From positions 370,001-434,000 of the forward strand of contig RPFO01000229.1 of NCBI GenBank assembly GCA_009746045.1: a DNA stretch of 64,000 nucleotides, in the 5' to 3' direction. Position 1 is the first letter of the stretch. The number at the start of each line of letters is the position of its first letter. Below are positions 1 to 9,212 of this stretch, piece by piece. Below the pieces are notes generated by a model. The model was not told where the DNA came from. It did not search any database and saw nothing but the letters and a program-made list of their open reading frames with translations. The position numbers and the translations under genes were made by a program. Source of the stretch: Mesostigma viride. Lineage: Eukaryota; Streptophyta; Mesostigmatophyceae; Mesostigmatales; Mesostigmataceae.

Positions 1-98
1 AGTCCTGTAGTTCGGAGAACTATTCGGTGATTGCCCACCAAGCGCAGTTCCTACAATCTGACAATTAAGTGAGTACCAGTATGACATGATCCACTCAA

Positions 99-1149
99 GC
101 CACGAGCCACGAGGTAGCCATGGCTGACGGCGGAGATCATAACTTTCACGTTTGAGCACCGAATTTAGCCATGAATATCACAATCGACGCGTCTTTCTAC
201 GACGCACATGCTGATATAATTTTCCGAAGCTATTACGCATGCAATATATGGTGAGCAAACGCCCCTCGACGCACCGCAGCCTGGCGGCTGCGCTCGGCAA
301 TAAAAATCCGTCTGCCGCTCAGGCTGCAGCTTTGCCCACCGGCCCAGAAGGCAGCGGCGCCACTAGCCACTTGCTCTAGTGGTCGCCCAGCCCCCCGCTG
401 AGCTCGAGCCCGCCTTGCCAGCAGCGTCGCCTGAACCCAAGCGCAGTCGCCCTGACGAGCTTTTGGACGAGTACGACTTTGACGCCAGCCAGCCCGGCTT
501 TTTTGACAAGCTCACACACGATCGCATTCTGGCCTACGTGTTTTTCGGGACGCACGCCTCTCTTCTAGAACTGCATGTGCAAGCAGCTGTCCCACCAAGG
601 TCGCCTCGTCAATGCCTTCCTCCAGAGGCGCTATTTCGTGCAATTACAAGGCCGTCGTTGTAAGGCCGTCTTCAACGCCCGCCGCCCCCACCTTCAGCAA
701 TTCGCTCTTTTCTCCCTCCTTGGCCGCTCCATCGAGGAGCTCTGGCCCCTCAAGCCCCTCACCACCCTCCATCCGCTCACTTCTTAAGGAGGCCCTCGAG
801 CAGCACGTGGCCCCCATCGCTGCAGAATTGTGGCGGCCATGGGCAGCACGCTGACTGCCGAGCTCTCCCTCCTCTCCATGCACCATCTCCACCGCCACCT
901 CCACCCTCCTCGCCTCCTCCACCGCCACCATCCCCTCCTCCGCCGCCATCACCGCCCAGCTCCGCGACATCGACCAGCGCCTCAAGGACAATGCCATCGC
1001 TATCGAGGTCCTGCAGAACACCGCAGGCCTAGCTCACCGCTCAGGCGGTGAAGGACATTGCCGCCAAGCCAGCCCCTGCTGGCCTGGCCGGCGATGCTCC
1101 TCCCATCACGACCTGGGCGGACATGCTTAAGCAACATACCACCTCCACC
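99..1149 (+). pseudogene. 5' part of ORF1-only LINE-like element, copy A
   Basis: The leader GCCACGAGCCACGAGG followed by CCATGGCTGACGGCGGAG also begins the copies at 36738 (+), 35815 (-) and 3900 (-). Downstream is a decayed ORF1-type protein: an Ala/Pro/Ser-rich N-terminus with the motif PKRSRP (about 430-460), then a segment near 930-1025 that reads as a short coiled coil (AQLRDIDQRLKDNAIA), then WADMLKQHTTST. Several frame changes are needed to join these, so it is not translated as one protein here. The reading stops at 1149, where a Penelope insertion begins, and resumes at 4077. No reverse transcriptase is seen in this copy. Confidence 0.6.
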
Positions 1150-1156
1150 GCAACAA

Positions 1157-1690
1157 AGCAAATTCCTTTTATTCGTTACCCCGATATTCAGTCTCCTTTC
1201 CCACACAGCAAAATATGGTGTTGTTCTTTCTCAGTTACATCCCGTCTTTGTTCTTATCGTGTCGATTTCATCACGACTCTTGTTGAACTCTTGCATCGTT
1301 TATTGGTCAAAGACTATGACCGAGACATTATGCTCCGTCAAGTCCGGTGTTTTTTGCAACGTCACCCACATGTGTTCGGTGCATGCTGCCCCTTGGCACA
1401 AGCTCTACAGACAGGTCGTGGACCGGCTGGATCGCATAGTATCAGTCTCCGCACATCTGAACCCTGTGATGCCAGATCTCCTTTGCGGCCGTTCCGAGCT
1501 TGGCACTGGATTCGTTGTCCACATCGTCGCGTCGCTGCAGCAACACGATGTTTTCTGGCATACGCGGGCTTTTGGTTCCCGCCGCACATTTGAAAGTGCT
1601 GTCCTCCGGCTTTTTGCCTTTGCACCGTGTGCAGTTCTTGGACGTTTGGAATTAATCATGGCATGCATGGCTAACGTGATGACTGACTAG
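1157..1690 (+). pseudogene. C-terminal fragment of Penelope-like RT
   Basis: The translated pieces PFIRYPDI, LVELLHRLLVKDYDR and VDRLDRIVS match the last part of the intact ORF at 9213-12269. Compared with that copy, this one lacks 2 bp near 1191 and 7 bp near 1236. It has 4-bp insertions near 1382, 1440, 1652 and 1665, so the frame is broken repeatedly. It is a dead 5'-truncated copy. Confidence 0.75.
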
Positions 1691-1897
1691 CTAGACCTTT
1701 TCAGTGGTTTTCCATTTGCGGGTATTTCCTCGTAAATGGTGGGAGAGCGATCGCAGCAATGGTGCTCACCACTAGACACTCCCGGCCAGTTAGGCTCGAA
1801 ACACACGCCCTGATCAAGCATGCTGTTTCCGGCCCCGCCGTCTAGGTCATCTAGTCGCTCTGCACGTAAGCCAGCCATAATTTCAATGCACACGGAT

Positions 1898-3931
1898 TAA
1901 TTAATTAAACACATGCTCCCGTTGGGGAGTCACGGAGCACCGAAGTGCTTTTAATCCCTGTGTGTGCACAACAGGAGAAAGGGCAGAGACCCCCAGTCTC
2001 CTTCATGCCATGAAGGCATGCCACAGCTGCATTCGGGCGCGCTAGCTATAAAAGGACATGCTATACCGATCCGGCAAACTGTGGGTGCAATATAAGACCC
2101 ATGTGAGCGTGGCATAACAAGGAGCGTGGGCAAGTAATCTGACCATACCCAGGGCGTAGCATGGCTGTACTAGGACTACTGCTGAGGCTATGGCTGGTTG
2201 TGTACTGTGCGTTGGCGGCACGTGTGTGACTAGGTATGTTGGCACAGCTAGGCAAACATTCTAAGCATGGCTGCCTTAGCGGCAGGGACTACCAATGGAT
2301 ACAATCTAGGGCTATTGCTAATATAGCCCGCTGGGGGCGACCACATCTTGTGGTTGATCAGTCAGGTCCCCGCCCCTCCAGTGCACCTTGGGCTTCTGGG
2401 GGTCCTGCTTATGGCGGAGGTATTCCGGCCACAGGTCGCGTCGCTGCTGTTGCTGAGCGGGGGTCAGGTCGTCATCCAGCGTCCATGCAAGTGAGGTCGT
2501 GCAACCTCTTGCGACGAGAGAGGAACCGCTGCTTATCCTCAGGGGAGGGGAAGGTGAGCAGGACTGGTGGGGGAGCCGCCTTGTCCCGTGAGCGGGGAAT
2601 TAAGGCGGTGGCACCCACGCAGTTCTAACTCACCTACCAGGCCCATGATGAGGGTAAGAAGCTGGTTCTTGAGCTCGTCAGCAAGGGAGGTTGACGTCTC
2701 ACTGCTGGCTTCTGGGGGAAGCGACGTAGCACCACCCGGCACTCGCAGTGAGCGCGGTCGGTGACCTCCCGTTGCTGGGCCTGGCGGTGGTCCTCCAGCT
2801 CCTGGAGCTTCGTGGCGATGGCGTCGGTGGTGGAGGCGGTCGCTGACCGCAGCAGGTCCGCGTAGGAGAGCGGCGGGAGGTCACCAGCATCCTGCCGGGG
2901 TGGCTGGGATATGCAATGGTGGCCGTCTGCTCCGCTATCTTGGGGACCTGTGTGGCCAGGGCCTCGGTGTGGGCGGTGATGGCCTCAAGCTTCTTCATGA
3001 GCACGCCGCACTTGCCCTCCACCTGGTCAAGGCGAGAGACAAGTGCAGCATGGGTTTCCGAAGCTTGCGCCGCGGTGTGCAGCGTCGTGAACTGGGGCTG
3101 GAGCTTGTGGACGACCTTGGTTTCCACATTGGAGACCCGGGCCTCCACCGTGTTGAGCGTGCTGTTCAGCGATCGATGTCAGCTTCTCGGCCAGCGGCCA
3201 GGTCACGTGGTCCTCCAGCATGCACTGCGCGGATGTCATCCTTAATTGCAGAGGGAGGGAGCCGATCGATGGGGCAGCCGGCTGTGCAGGGCTGGCGTTG
3301 AGCGCTCGGCTGCAATGTCGCCGCAGCTGCGCTGGTATAGTGGCTGGTCAAGATAAACAGGCGTTGGCTTGGTTCGTCAAAGGTGTAGAGCCAGCACGTG
3401 TCGCGGTAGTCGATAGCCGCCCCCGCCTTCTGGGTCACGAAGAGCTTCCGTTCCTGTACGAGGAACTGGAGAACCTCGACGCATCGATCCTGCGGCGACA
3501 GTCTCTGCCACTCGACGAGGGAGAACATTCCGTCGCCGGGCAAGAATTGGCTCCATTTGTGGCGATCGTGGCATGGTTTCTTGGGTTCAGGCGAGGCGCT
3601 TGGCGAGGTTTTGGCGGGTAAGCCTGTCGGCTGAACAATTTTGGCGATCGAGGGCGAGAGGGTTGGGCTGGGCGCTGGGAAGCTGTGCCAGCTCCTTTTC
3701 CAGCCCTCGTTTGGCTTTGGTAGTCGTCATAGCTGGTCACGTGCGTAACTTTGTCTATACATACTGCGTGGCAGCCGTAACCGTTTATACTGGCAAGTGC
3801 GTCTTAGAAAGGCGCATCGAATGCAATTGCATGGTCTGACCGAATTTTGGGGCTCAGACGCAAAAGATCTGAACTCCGCCGTCAGTCATACCGCCGTCAG
3901 CCATTCTCGACCGCCGCATACACATTGAGCT
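1898..3931 (-). mobile_element. Nested ORF1-only LINE-like element, copy B
   Basis: It is flanked by exact 13-bp duplications AATGCACACGGAT (1885-1897 and 3932-3944). The undisturbed Penelope copy near 12690-12710 has this site once. On the minus strand it starts with a leader containing GCTGACGGCGG near 3900, runs through a degraded ORF1, and ends in ACTCCCCAACGGGAGCA plus a TTAATTAATTAA tail at 1898. About 2.0 kb long, with no RT. The duplication and tail indicate target-primed reverse transcription by another element's machinery. Confidence 0.75.
2350..3740 (-). pseudogene. Degenerate ORF1-type protein of copy B
   Basis: Read from 3740 downward in shifting frames: a Pro/Arg-rich N-terminus starting MTSYDDYQSQT; a segment MFSLVEWQRLSPQDRCVEVL (about 3540-3480); a likely coiled coil with VEARVSNVETKV and LVSRLDQVEGK (about 3150-3000); and a degraded C-terminal segment near 2350-2520 that in copies C and D reads KCRKKLSETRFTLDDDL. 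The order (low-complexity N-terminus, coiled coil, small basic C-terminal domain) is that of LINE ORF1 proteins. At least three frame changes make it non-functional. Confidence 0.5.
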
Positions 3932-4090
3932 AATGCACACGGATACACATTTCCATCACCATTCATCTTCATCATCCTGAACGACTCGAACACGCGGACA
4001 AGATAACGGCAGGCTCGAGCTACCATGGTCCGGATTCTCCCGATTTCTGGCCTCAGTGCGCTGGTTAGTCTCCTTGATACCACCTCCACC

Positions 4091-4335
4091 ACCTCCGCCG
4101 TCGCAGCCCAGCTCCAGCGGCAGACGCTTGACCTCCGAGAGGAGGCCAAGCTCGATCGCCAAGCGCAGCCTCAACGCCATACTCAAGAACTTCGACATGG
4201 AGAAAGGTGAGAATTCCGAGAAGCTTGCACGTGCGTCTGAGAACAATTTAATCCTTGCACTCATGGGCCTTTTTGGTGAGATTAAGCTGACCGCCCACCG
4301 CCTCCCCCGCGCGCGGGGTAAGGCAGGGGCGCCTG
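4091..4335 (+). pseudogene. ORF1 of copy A, continued after the Penelope insertion
   Basis: It resumes in the same coiled-coil region: AQLQRQTLDLREEAKLD, matching AQLKQQALDLREEADIA in the copy at about 37790-37830. It then shifts frame and runs into a minisatellite. The 3' end of this element was not found, and no AATT tail is seen next to it. Confidence 0.55.
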
Positions 4336-4735
4336 CAGCACCCCATTACACCCATCCATGCATGCCAGCACCCCATTACACTCGTGCATGCATGCCAGCA
4401 CCCCATTACACCCATCCATGCATGCCAGCACCCCACTACACTCGTGCATGCATGCCAGCACCCCATTACACCCATCCATGCATGCATGCCAGCACCCCAT
4501 TACACCCATCCACGCATGCCAGCACCCCACTACACCCATCCATGCATGCCAGCACCCCATTACACTCGTGCATGCATGCCAGCACCCCATTACACCCATC
4601 CATGCATGCCAGCACCCCATTACACCCATCCATGCATGCCAGCACCCCATTACACCCATCCACGCATGCCAGCACCCCATTACACCCATCCATGCATGCC
4701 AGCACCACACGACACCCATCCACGCATGCCACAGA
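4336..4735 (+). repeat. 30-bp minisatellite, about 13 copies
   Basis: The unit is built on CCAGCACCCCATTACACCC followed by ATCCATGCATG. A variant has CTCGTGCATGCATG in place of CCCATCCATGCATG. Because 30 is divisible by three, every frame stays open on both strands, which creates spurious ORFs of up to 227 codons. One unit near 4486 carries an extra CATG. Confidence 0.9.
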
Positions 4736-4949
4736 TTGAGTGCTGAGAGAAAGCGGGTTACGCATTGAGTCATTCATGCAGTATCAGCAAAGAGGACAGC
4801 CGATATTCGCATGTGCTGTGCCTAACATTCCATCCACCAGCAGGGAGAGAAAGCACAGGCCACATTTTGCTGTCACATATGAATAAGTAATCAACGCGCT
4901 GTTCCCATATGCAAATAAAGATTGTCGTCAACATGTTGCATGCAACAAG

Positions 4950-5760
4950 CAATCACACAGTCGCCTACCTGAGCAGACAGTGCCATGTGTGCCAGCATGC
5001 GCGGCCCGAAGGAGCCCTCCCCCGCATTAACCAACGCAGCCGCCACGTGGGGCAACGACGCCACTGCGCGGTCGCAGATCATCTGACACAACGCCGCGGC
5101 CTAGCTGCATGACAAGTGCATCCCCCGGCGGTCCCGACAACCCTTCTTCAGGTACAGCTGCCGCCTGCGAGCACGCACCCACTGGGTCCTGCATCTCCTT
5201 CAGACACTTGCCGCTCCAATAACGGACCGCCCGCGTTAGTTGCCTCCTCTGCACACATGTCAAGGATATGCACAAATCAGCACAGCCACGGTTTACAGCA
5301 ACAACACATGAGAAGAACAGTCCACACATGTCCAGCATTGCCGTTCATGCTTCCTCTAACTTCGTAGTACTATACAAACATCCATGTACACGTGCAGCAC
5401 ATGAAGAAGCAAAGGGGAACTCACCGCAACCAAATACGGTGACTCCTTCACATTCTTCTTCTTCTTCTTCTCACCGCTGACCGCCTGAGCAACCTCTCCC
5501 TCGCCCTCATCACTCTCCTCGGTCCCCGCCACCTCTCCGGGCTTCTCCATGTCCTCATTATACCAGCTGTGACATGCTTAAAAAAAGTAGCCCCACGGCC
5601 CTGCAATGCGTCTAGCATGAACTTTGATACCCCCAGTCTCTCCCAGTTGGATGTGCTCTCACACCCTTTGGACGCTTGAGCGAATTGCTCGGGCCGCTCA
5701 TACTGTTGCGCCTGCGGTGCAAGGGCAGAGACGCACAGCGACACACACGCAGGCAACCGC
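4950..5760 (-). other. Possible remnant of a spliced minus-strand gene
   Basis: Three stretches look exon-like on the minus strand. One is 5733-5560, with YERPEQFAQASKGCES after a possible CAG acceptor. The second is 5550-5425, acidic then lysine-rich (GEKKKKKNVKESPY), ending at a GGTGAGT donor. The third is about 5100-4965, with MICDRAVASLPHVAAALVNA, ending at CAG|GTAGGC. The frames do not join cleanly and no family is recognised. This could be a decayed host gene or chance. Confidence 0.25.
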
Positions 5761-6280
5761 TCGACAAACCCAGGACCGTTCAGTTATGATGGTCACGCGC
5801 CATCATTAGCACTGCGATCAAAGACAGTCTGTAACCATCGATTTATTGGTCGGCAGCAGATACCCCGCGACCCATTACGCTTCCAAGGGGACATTCTTAC
5901 CCATGAGATACATATACCCGCCGATGAATCACAAGCAAGACTACAATGTGAGTATACTCATGAAGGAACTTACCTACACGTCGAAATTCCTGCGCGCATA
6001 TTCCATCGCGGCTCCAAACTGTTGTGACTCCCAAACGGGTCGAGAATCTTTAGCGGCCATTGCTACGGTTGCGTACTGCCTGCAAGATAATTACCGTTAA
6101 CGTGAATCCTATGATAAGCTCAGGGTCACGTGATCGGGTGTACAGATATTGATACCTCATTACCTCTGCCTGTACTGCTGTCACTGCACTGTAAAACCAT
6201 TCGCGTGTGCCCCAACCTAAATACATCATACATGATGCATCTTACAATTGCCAGCATGGCACCCGATCGCTCGAGTGCGT
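5761..6280. other. No recognisable gene
   Basis: Unique-looking sequence without convincing codon structure, splice pairs or repeats. Confidence 0.5.
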
Positions 6281-6512
6281 GTACCACCTGTACGGTATTT
6301 GTGTACCACCCCCCTCCTTCCCACGGCAGGTACGCAGCGACTCGCTGTTGTGCTGGCTGCAGTTGTGTACCACCTGTACGGTATTTGTGTACCACCCCCA
6401 TCCTTCCCACGGCAGGTACGCAGCGACTCGCTGTTGTGCTGGCTGCAGTTGTGTACCACCTGTACGGTATTTGTGTACCACCCCCCTCCTTCCCACGGCA
6501 GGTACGCAGTTA
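6281..6512 (+). repeat. 86-bp tandem repeat, about 2.7 copies
   Basis: GTACCACCTGTACGG recurs at 6281, 6367 and 6453, exactly 86 bp apart. The same unit forms arrays at 24466-24745 (same orientation) and 32529-32945 (inverted). The array ends at ...GGTACGCAG directly against an LTR fragment that begins TTAACGCC. Confidence 0.95.
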
Positions 6513-6989
6513 ACGCCAAGCGCATTGGCGTGATCCTGATTCGGCATTTCTCTGCGATTCCAGCGGCACCGGAACGAGTTCATTCCGACAAGTATCAAGA
6601 AAGTTATGGCGTTCCGACTTCCCGGTCGCGCGCGAGCGCGAGCCGGCTGTTCTTCTAAGTCGGACGTGAATATTTGCCGACGACATATGAGGTCGACAGT
6701 AATTCCTGGGCTGACAGGAATTAGGTGCTGAACCTACGACGGTATTGGGTTAATACGTCGTACGCAGGAAATAGGAACCTTAACTTAGAAGAACAGCCGG
6801 CTCGCGCTCGCGCGCGACCGGGAAGTCGGAACGCCATAACTTTCTTGATACTTGTCGGAATGAACTCGTTCCGGTGCCGCTGGAATCGCAGAGAAATGCC
6901 GAATCAGGATCACGCCAATGCGCTTGGCGTTAACTCCAATCCTTTCTTTTCTTGAGCTGTAGCAGCTCACACAAGTCTACATACAAACA
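6513..6989. repeat. Rearranged Copia LTR fragments forming an inverted repeat
   Basis: 6513-6785 matches LTR positions 16452-16727. From 6786 the LTR sequence turns around: 6792-6932 is the reverse complement of 6513-6654. It then continues through the LTR segment equivalent to 16450-16400 (reverse complement) before joining Copia coding sequence near GACAGCATGGG. The junction lies in short homology between LTR and coding sequence. About 140-bp arms with a 137-bp spacer could form a hairpin. Confidence 0.8.
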
Positions 6990-7214
6990 GACAGCATGGG
7001 TATGGTCCAGTTTGTTCACAAGCAGCTGGCCAGAAGCCGGGACCTGGATTATTTGTTGCTGAAGGAGTTGGCCAGTTTGGTTGACTTGAAGCATATCCCT
7101 GGCGAGGAGAACCCTGCTGATGCATTGACAAAGCTGCCACACAAGGCCCCAGCCCAGTACAATGTACTGAGGAAGCTCATGAATGCTGACTGTCAAGTCG
7201 GTCTATCTGTCTAA
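6990..7214 (+). pseudogene. 3' end of Copia pol (RNase H C-terminus)
   Basis: It encodes DSMGMVQFVHKQLARSRD through HIPGEENPADALTKL to the stop, identical to residues 1112-1185 of the complete minus-strand pol (17724-21314). It is truncated at its 5' end by the LTR rearrangement. The 3' UTR after it is interrupted at TTAA (7233-7236) and resumes at 15726. Confidence 0.85.
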
Positions 7215-7768
7215 AAGCTGAGAGCTGGGTGCTTAAGGGGACATGACACCCCAAAAGGGCACTTTTCTGGAAACCATACCTAGGCATGTGATAAAAATCC
7301 AGTTATGATGGGGGACCATAAATATGATTAAAAAAAAAATTTCCAACCACTTGGGGGTGTACTACCCCCCACCATGTGACCGTTATGTGCTAAAAATAGA
7401 AAAAGACGCTATTTTTGGCCGATTTTCCCTAGGACAATGGGCAAACCCATTGTGGCCAAATCATATATTCCCATCTAATTGCAACCCTTGCCATTAATTC
7501 CAGCTAGTTTGCAGGTCAGAATAAGCATGTTTAGACACATTGAAATAATTTACCCCAAAACACGTATTTTTTGGTGCCTAAAAAAATATATCAAATCATA
7601 GACACATGCAATGGGGTCAAATCATATAATCAAAATTGGCCCAGGGTTGCAATCACACAGCCCCAAAGTTTCAGCTCGTTCTGACCACGTTTACTCACAT
7701 TGAAATATGGTCATGTGCAAAAAAAAAATGATCGCTTTTTGTGGTTTGGAGCTCAAACACCACCACAA

Positions 7769-8295
7769 AGACACCCTTGCCCACCACAAACTGGGCCAAA
7801 ACAACAGCCATTAGTTTATTTATGATGTTAGGAAGCTTGCTATGAAATCCCAGGTCATTCTGAGCTAGTATGGCCATGTTACATCATATTATAGCTGCCA
7901 CGCTGCGTTCCTGGTACAACATGGCATGAGGGGGCACACATGCATATGACCCACCCAAGCAAGTCCCATCATGTCTTATGATGGCCAAATAATACAAGCA
8001 CTGTCCTGCCACCTTGATAACACACAGGAAGGCTTTAGCCCTCGTCGGAATCGCCGTCCCCCATGCAGTTGGGGCAATACCAGGCACCCACCGGCATGGT
8101 TTTCTTTGTCAGGCCAAGGCAGAGCATGTGGGCACCCTTGCCCACCACAAACTGGGCCAAAACAAGTGCAATTAATTAAATTAATGTATCACGAAGCTTG
8201 CCACCAAATTACAGGTCATTCTGACCTAGTTTGCCCATATTACATCTTGTTATAGCTGCCAGCCTGCATGCTTGGTGCACCATGACATGAGGCAA
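7769..8295 (+). repeat. Diverged direct duplication of about 165 bp inside element A
   Basis: CCCTTGCCCACCACAAACTG begins matching segments at about 7770-7935 and 8136-8295. Both continue through AAGCTTGC, CAGGTCATTCTGA and TTATAGCTGCCA at similar spacing. About 200 bp of other sequence lies between them. Confidence 0.75.
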
Positions 8296-9212
8296 TACCA
8301 TGAGCACATTCGCTCGTGGCCTTTGCATGACGGGCAAGAGGATTTCAGCCGTGGGCAACCAAGCACACATGTCGTCGGGCTAGTCCGACGAGTGCGCACG
8401 TGAACCGGCACTCCCGGTCACACACGACACCATAGAGATAGTCAGCTGCACCGCCTCATGTCGGCGAAACCCATAGTTCCATCGGAATCGTTTCAGCGGC
8501 CGGCATTTCCTCTCCGCGTTTCCTCAACCTCGTTTTCAGGATCATACTCATCGTTCCTGCATTTTCCTCTTCCACGCAGGTTGTGGCTTTTTTGAAAGCC
8601 ACGAATGTACCCGGGGATGGGACGCTTCGGCTGCCTCAATGCCTACACATTCAATACGATGTCCCCCTCTCACCTTCCTCCATCATTCCGCTCACATTGC
8701 ACTACGTGTCTGTGTTTTGTTCTTTTTCTTGTTCTCGTTTGTTTTGCTGTTCTTGTCCTTTTTCTTTTACTTTTACTGAGGGAGCTAGGCTGGGCTGCGC
8801 GCTGTGTGTGCTACTCTCGTGTTTTTCTGTGGGCACTTGAGAGACTAACCAAGGATCGGGCCCCCCACACGGCAATATCAGCCTTTGCTTTTGTTTACCC
8901 TCCCATATCTCTTTACAAACGCCAAAAAAACACAAAGGCAGGAGCACGGTGACTCATCTGGAACATGAAGAAGGGAAATCTTTTCGTTACAGGAAAGAGG
9001 TGTCAAGTATGACAATTGGAAGGCCCCCCCACTGGGAATCCACATGTTCCGAGTCCATTCAGCTGTGTTGTTAGCCACATCCTGCCCCGGGGAGATGCAT
9101 CATGGACCACCGCTATCGCGTAACGGGTGTTACGCAGTGAATATTGACTTACCTCAATATGCTCCGCTCTGGTTCTGTTTGATGTCTTAGCTCTCAGTGC
9201 ATCTGAATCATC
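8296..9212 (+). other. Sequence upstream of the Penelope-like ORF
   Basis: No clear gene. It has a T-rich stretch (8700-8790) and, on the minus strand, a possible exon end (ATTGAG|GTAAGT near 9150). It probably includes the 5' UTR of the Penelope-like element and flanking element A sequence. I could not place the 5' boundary. Confidence 0.4.

Larger units (their letters stand above)
1150..4076 (+). mobile_element. 5'-truncated Penelope-like insertion with 14-bp target duplication
   Basis: The segment is flanked by exact copies of ATACCACCTCCACC (1136-1149 and 4077-4090), and the ORF1 reading of copy A continues across it. From about 1157 to 1897 and 3945 to 4076 it matches the 3' end of the intact Penelope-like element (about 11964-12825). 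It therefore begins inside the RT C-terminus and ends at the common 3' terminus ...GTCTCCTTG. Bases 1150-1156 match neither and look like filler. The middle, 1898-3931, is a later nested insertion. Confidence 0.8.

Noticed and set aside
5027-5338. 103-codon minus ORF
   Set aside because: Its frame conflicts with the more exon-like reading next to it and shows no motif.
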